From positions 1 through 7,880 of the forward strand of contig JBCBZK010000154.1 in assembly GCA_039815365.1 (NCBI GenBank): a stretch of 7,880 nt of DNA, given 5' to 3'. Below the pieces are notes generated by a model, which worked only from the letters and a program-made list of their open reading frames with translations, was not told the origin of the DNA and ran no database searches. The position numbers and the translations under genes are program-made. The stretch comes from CALBPI01 sp039815365 (lineage in GTDB: Bacteria > Pseudomonadota > Gammaproteobacteria > Steroidobacterales > Woeseiaceae). Positions 6,997 to 7,880 of the stretch are shown here, one piece after another (position 1 is the first letter of the stretch; every line of letters begins with the position of its first letter).

Positions 6997-7088
6997 GCGG
7001 TGTCCTTTGCGGGAGCGGTGTCGTGCGTGTCGATCAAGACTGGGCGCAATGTTCGGCTGAGTCAATCGAAACAGTGTCTCCGGGCGGT

Positions 7089-7106
7089 GTGCAACGTCAA
7101 TTGCAC
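7089..7106 (-). promoter_or_regulatory. Operator-like inverted repeat with an embedded -35-like TTGACG
   Basis: GTGCAA (7089-7094) and TTGCAC (7101-7106) are perfect inverted 6-base arms separated by 6 bases. Read on the minus strand, the spacer is TTGACG, a good -35 hexamer, about 100 bases upstream of the DUF998-like start. The matching -10 position is poor (for example GACACT at 16 bases spacing). A dimeric repressor or activator could bind here. Confidence 0.3.
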
Positions 7107-7227
7107 TCGTTCATGTTAGCGTCAGGATCGTTTGGTACGCTTTGCCGGTGTTTGTGGTCCGGTGGCGTCCAATGTCGATCAAGAAGCCAGCGCTTGTTTT
7201 GGCCAGTGTGTTTTCTTGCGGCACCGC

Positions 7228-7244
7228 TGGCACTGTAGTGGCAT
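7228..7244 (+). promoter_or_regulatory. Sigma-54-like promoter candidate
   Basis: TGGCAC (7228-7233), five bases, then TGGCAT (7239-7244) resembles the -24/-12 element TGGCAC-N5-TTGC. The GG and GC dinucleotides have the required 12-base separation; one T of TTGC is replaced by G. Transcription would start near 7255, leaving a leader of roughly 58 bases before ATG 7313. No enhancer-binding site was identified, so this is a weak call. Confidence 0.22.
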
Positions 7245-7312
7245 AGCGACGCGTCGTGCGATTTGCTAGTCTCAAAGGGCGTGCTGCAACCATCATTAGT
7301 GACGGATAACTT

Positions 7313-7880
7313 ATGAAGAACATCTTAGTTTTGCTCACCGCAGTGACGTCCCTCTACGGCGGTGTTGTGTCAGGCGATGAGCCTGCACAGGACGAACCTC
7401 AGCCGCTGTTGATCATCGAAGATGCCGGTTCGATTGAGGATGCGATGGACGCGGCAGCAATGGTCGGTGACTTTGAGGCGAATAGCGGGCTGTCTTTTGA
7501 CCAGTACGGTGGCGTCATTGATGCGGCCGGTGACCCAACCGCGAATGCGGACCCGGACGGGATTGTTTCCGTGATGCAGCGATCGCAACAAGAATTGCTC
7601 GACAAGCGAGTCGCACTGTACGGTTCTGAAAAAGCGATTCGCATCACCGAGCTTCGTGTGTTCGACATGCCAAGCTATCAAGAGTGGCAGGCCGCTAATT
7701 TTTTAGCAGGTCTGAATAACGTTGATCGCGTCATCGAAAACGAGCGCGTGATCGAATCGGATATGATGACGTTGCTGCCGCCCGACCAGGCGCTTAGCTC
7801 TGTGAAGTGCAGCGCGTATATTTGTCTGTTGCAGTTAACGCCTTGGTTACACTTAGGGAGGCCAGAACATCGGGCAAAAA
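7313..7880 (+). CDS. Unrecognised secreted protein, N-terminal part (open at right edge)
   Basis: An open frame of 189 codons starts at ATG 7313 and leaves the window without a stop. The N-terminus MKNILVLLTAVTSLYGGVVS is a good Sec signal peptide (basic start, hydrophobic core, cleavage near residues 20-21), so the product is probably periplasmic or secreted. The mature part is acidic (DEPAQDEPQP, then IEDAMDAAAM) and contains DPTANADPDG and two cysteines at 166 and 171 (KCSAYIC) that could form a disulfide. I recognise no family. ACGGA ends 6 bases before the ATG and is only a modest ribosome site. The final 15 or so residues (LTPWLHLGRPEHRAK) look unlike the rest, and another frame is also open there, so a frameshift near 7820 is possible. 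Confidence 0.65.
   Translation, partial: MKNILVLLTAVTSLYGGVVSGDEPAQDEPQPLLIIEDAGSIEDAMDAAAMVGDFEANSGLSFDQYGGVIDAAGDPTANADPDGIVSVMQRSQQELLDKRVALYGSEKAIRITELRVFDMPSYQEWQAANFLAGLNNVDRVIENERVIESDMMTLLPPDQALSSVKCSAYICLLQLTPWLHLGRPEHRAK

Larger units (their letters stand above)
6997..7312. other. Divergent intergenic region between the DUF998-like and secreted-protein genes
   Basis: These 316 bases hold no convincing gene. They should contain the promoters of both neighbours. Visible features are the ribosome site of the leftward gene (7003-7008), the inverted repeat GTGCAA-N6-TTGCAC (7089-7106), a sigma-54-like site (7228-7244), the 10-bp palindrome CGACGCGTCG (7247-7256), and a weak ribosome site ACGGA before the rightward ATG. 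No well-matched sigma-70 promoter was found in either direction. Confidence 0.5.

Noticed and set aside
6997..7065. Longer start (TTG at 7065) for the DUF998-like protein
   Set aside because: No Shine-Dalgarno, a rare start codon, and a polar Arg/His-rich extension, whereas ATG 6996 has AAAGGA at ideal spacing.

Overview
The window is bacterial and most likely proteobacterial, probably gammaproteobacterial. It has moderately GC-rich coding sequence, Shine-Dalgarno-led genes, a lipoprotein with a classical lipobox, and a MocR regulator divergent from an EamA transporter, an arrangement common in Proteobacteria. The taxonomic placement is inference from protein style only. All four complete + strand or DUF998-type genes end in ordinary TGA or TAA stops, which fits the standard bacterial code.

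Layout, left to right. At 1-86 (minus) is the first 28 codons of an EamA/DMT-type transporter. A short divergent promoter region (87-224) carries three TGGTCYA-like boxes, two of which sit on the predicted -35 and -10 elements of the next gene. At 225-1649 (plus) is a MocR/PdxR-type regulator: a GntR winged helix fused to a PLP-binding aminotransferase-like domain. Overlapping it by ATGA is an Ogt-type O6-methylguanine-DNA methyltransferase (1646-2146), followed by a rho-independent terminator (2157-2192). Converging from the right is katG (minus, start at 4407). Its frame is cut by an in-frame TGA at 2365-2367, exactly where family members carry an aromatic residue, usually Trp. The missing 51 codons continue intact in the same frame to a TAG at 2209-2211.

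A 381-base divergent region (4408-4788) separates katG from a lipoprotein of the UshA/5'-nucleotidase metallophosphatase family (4789-6378, plus). That gene runs tail to tail, 21 bases apart, into a six-helix DUF998-like membrane protein (6400-6996, minus). A second divergent region (6997-7312) holds an operator-like inverted repeat and a weak sigma-54-like site. It leads to an unrecognised secreted protein (7313 to the right edge, open-ended).

How the genes relate: transporter, MocR and ogt look like one regulatory unit, with the MocR protein probably controlling itself, ogt and the transporter. katG is a separate peroxide-defence gene that is either newly broken or depends on UGA readthrough. 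The right half looks like ordinary envelope functions. I see no CRISPR array, insertion sequence, tRNA or rRNA. The observations most worth following are the katG stop codon, the phased MocR boxes, and the altered metal-site residues of the phosphatase.
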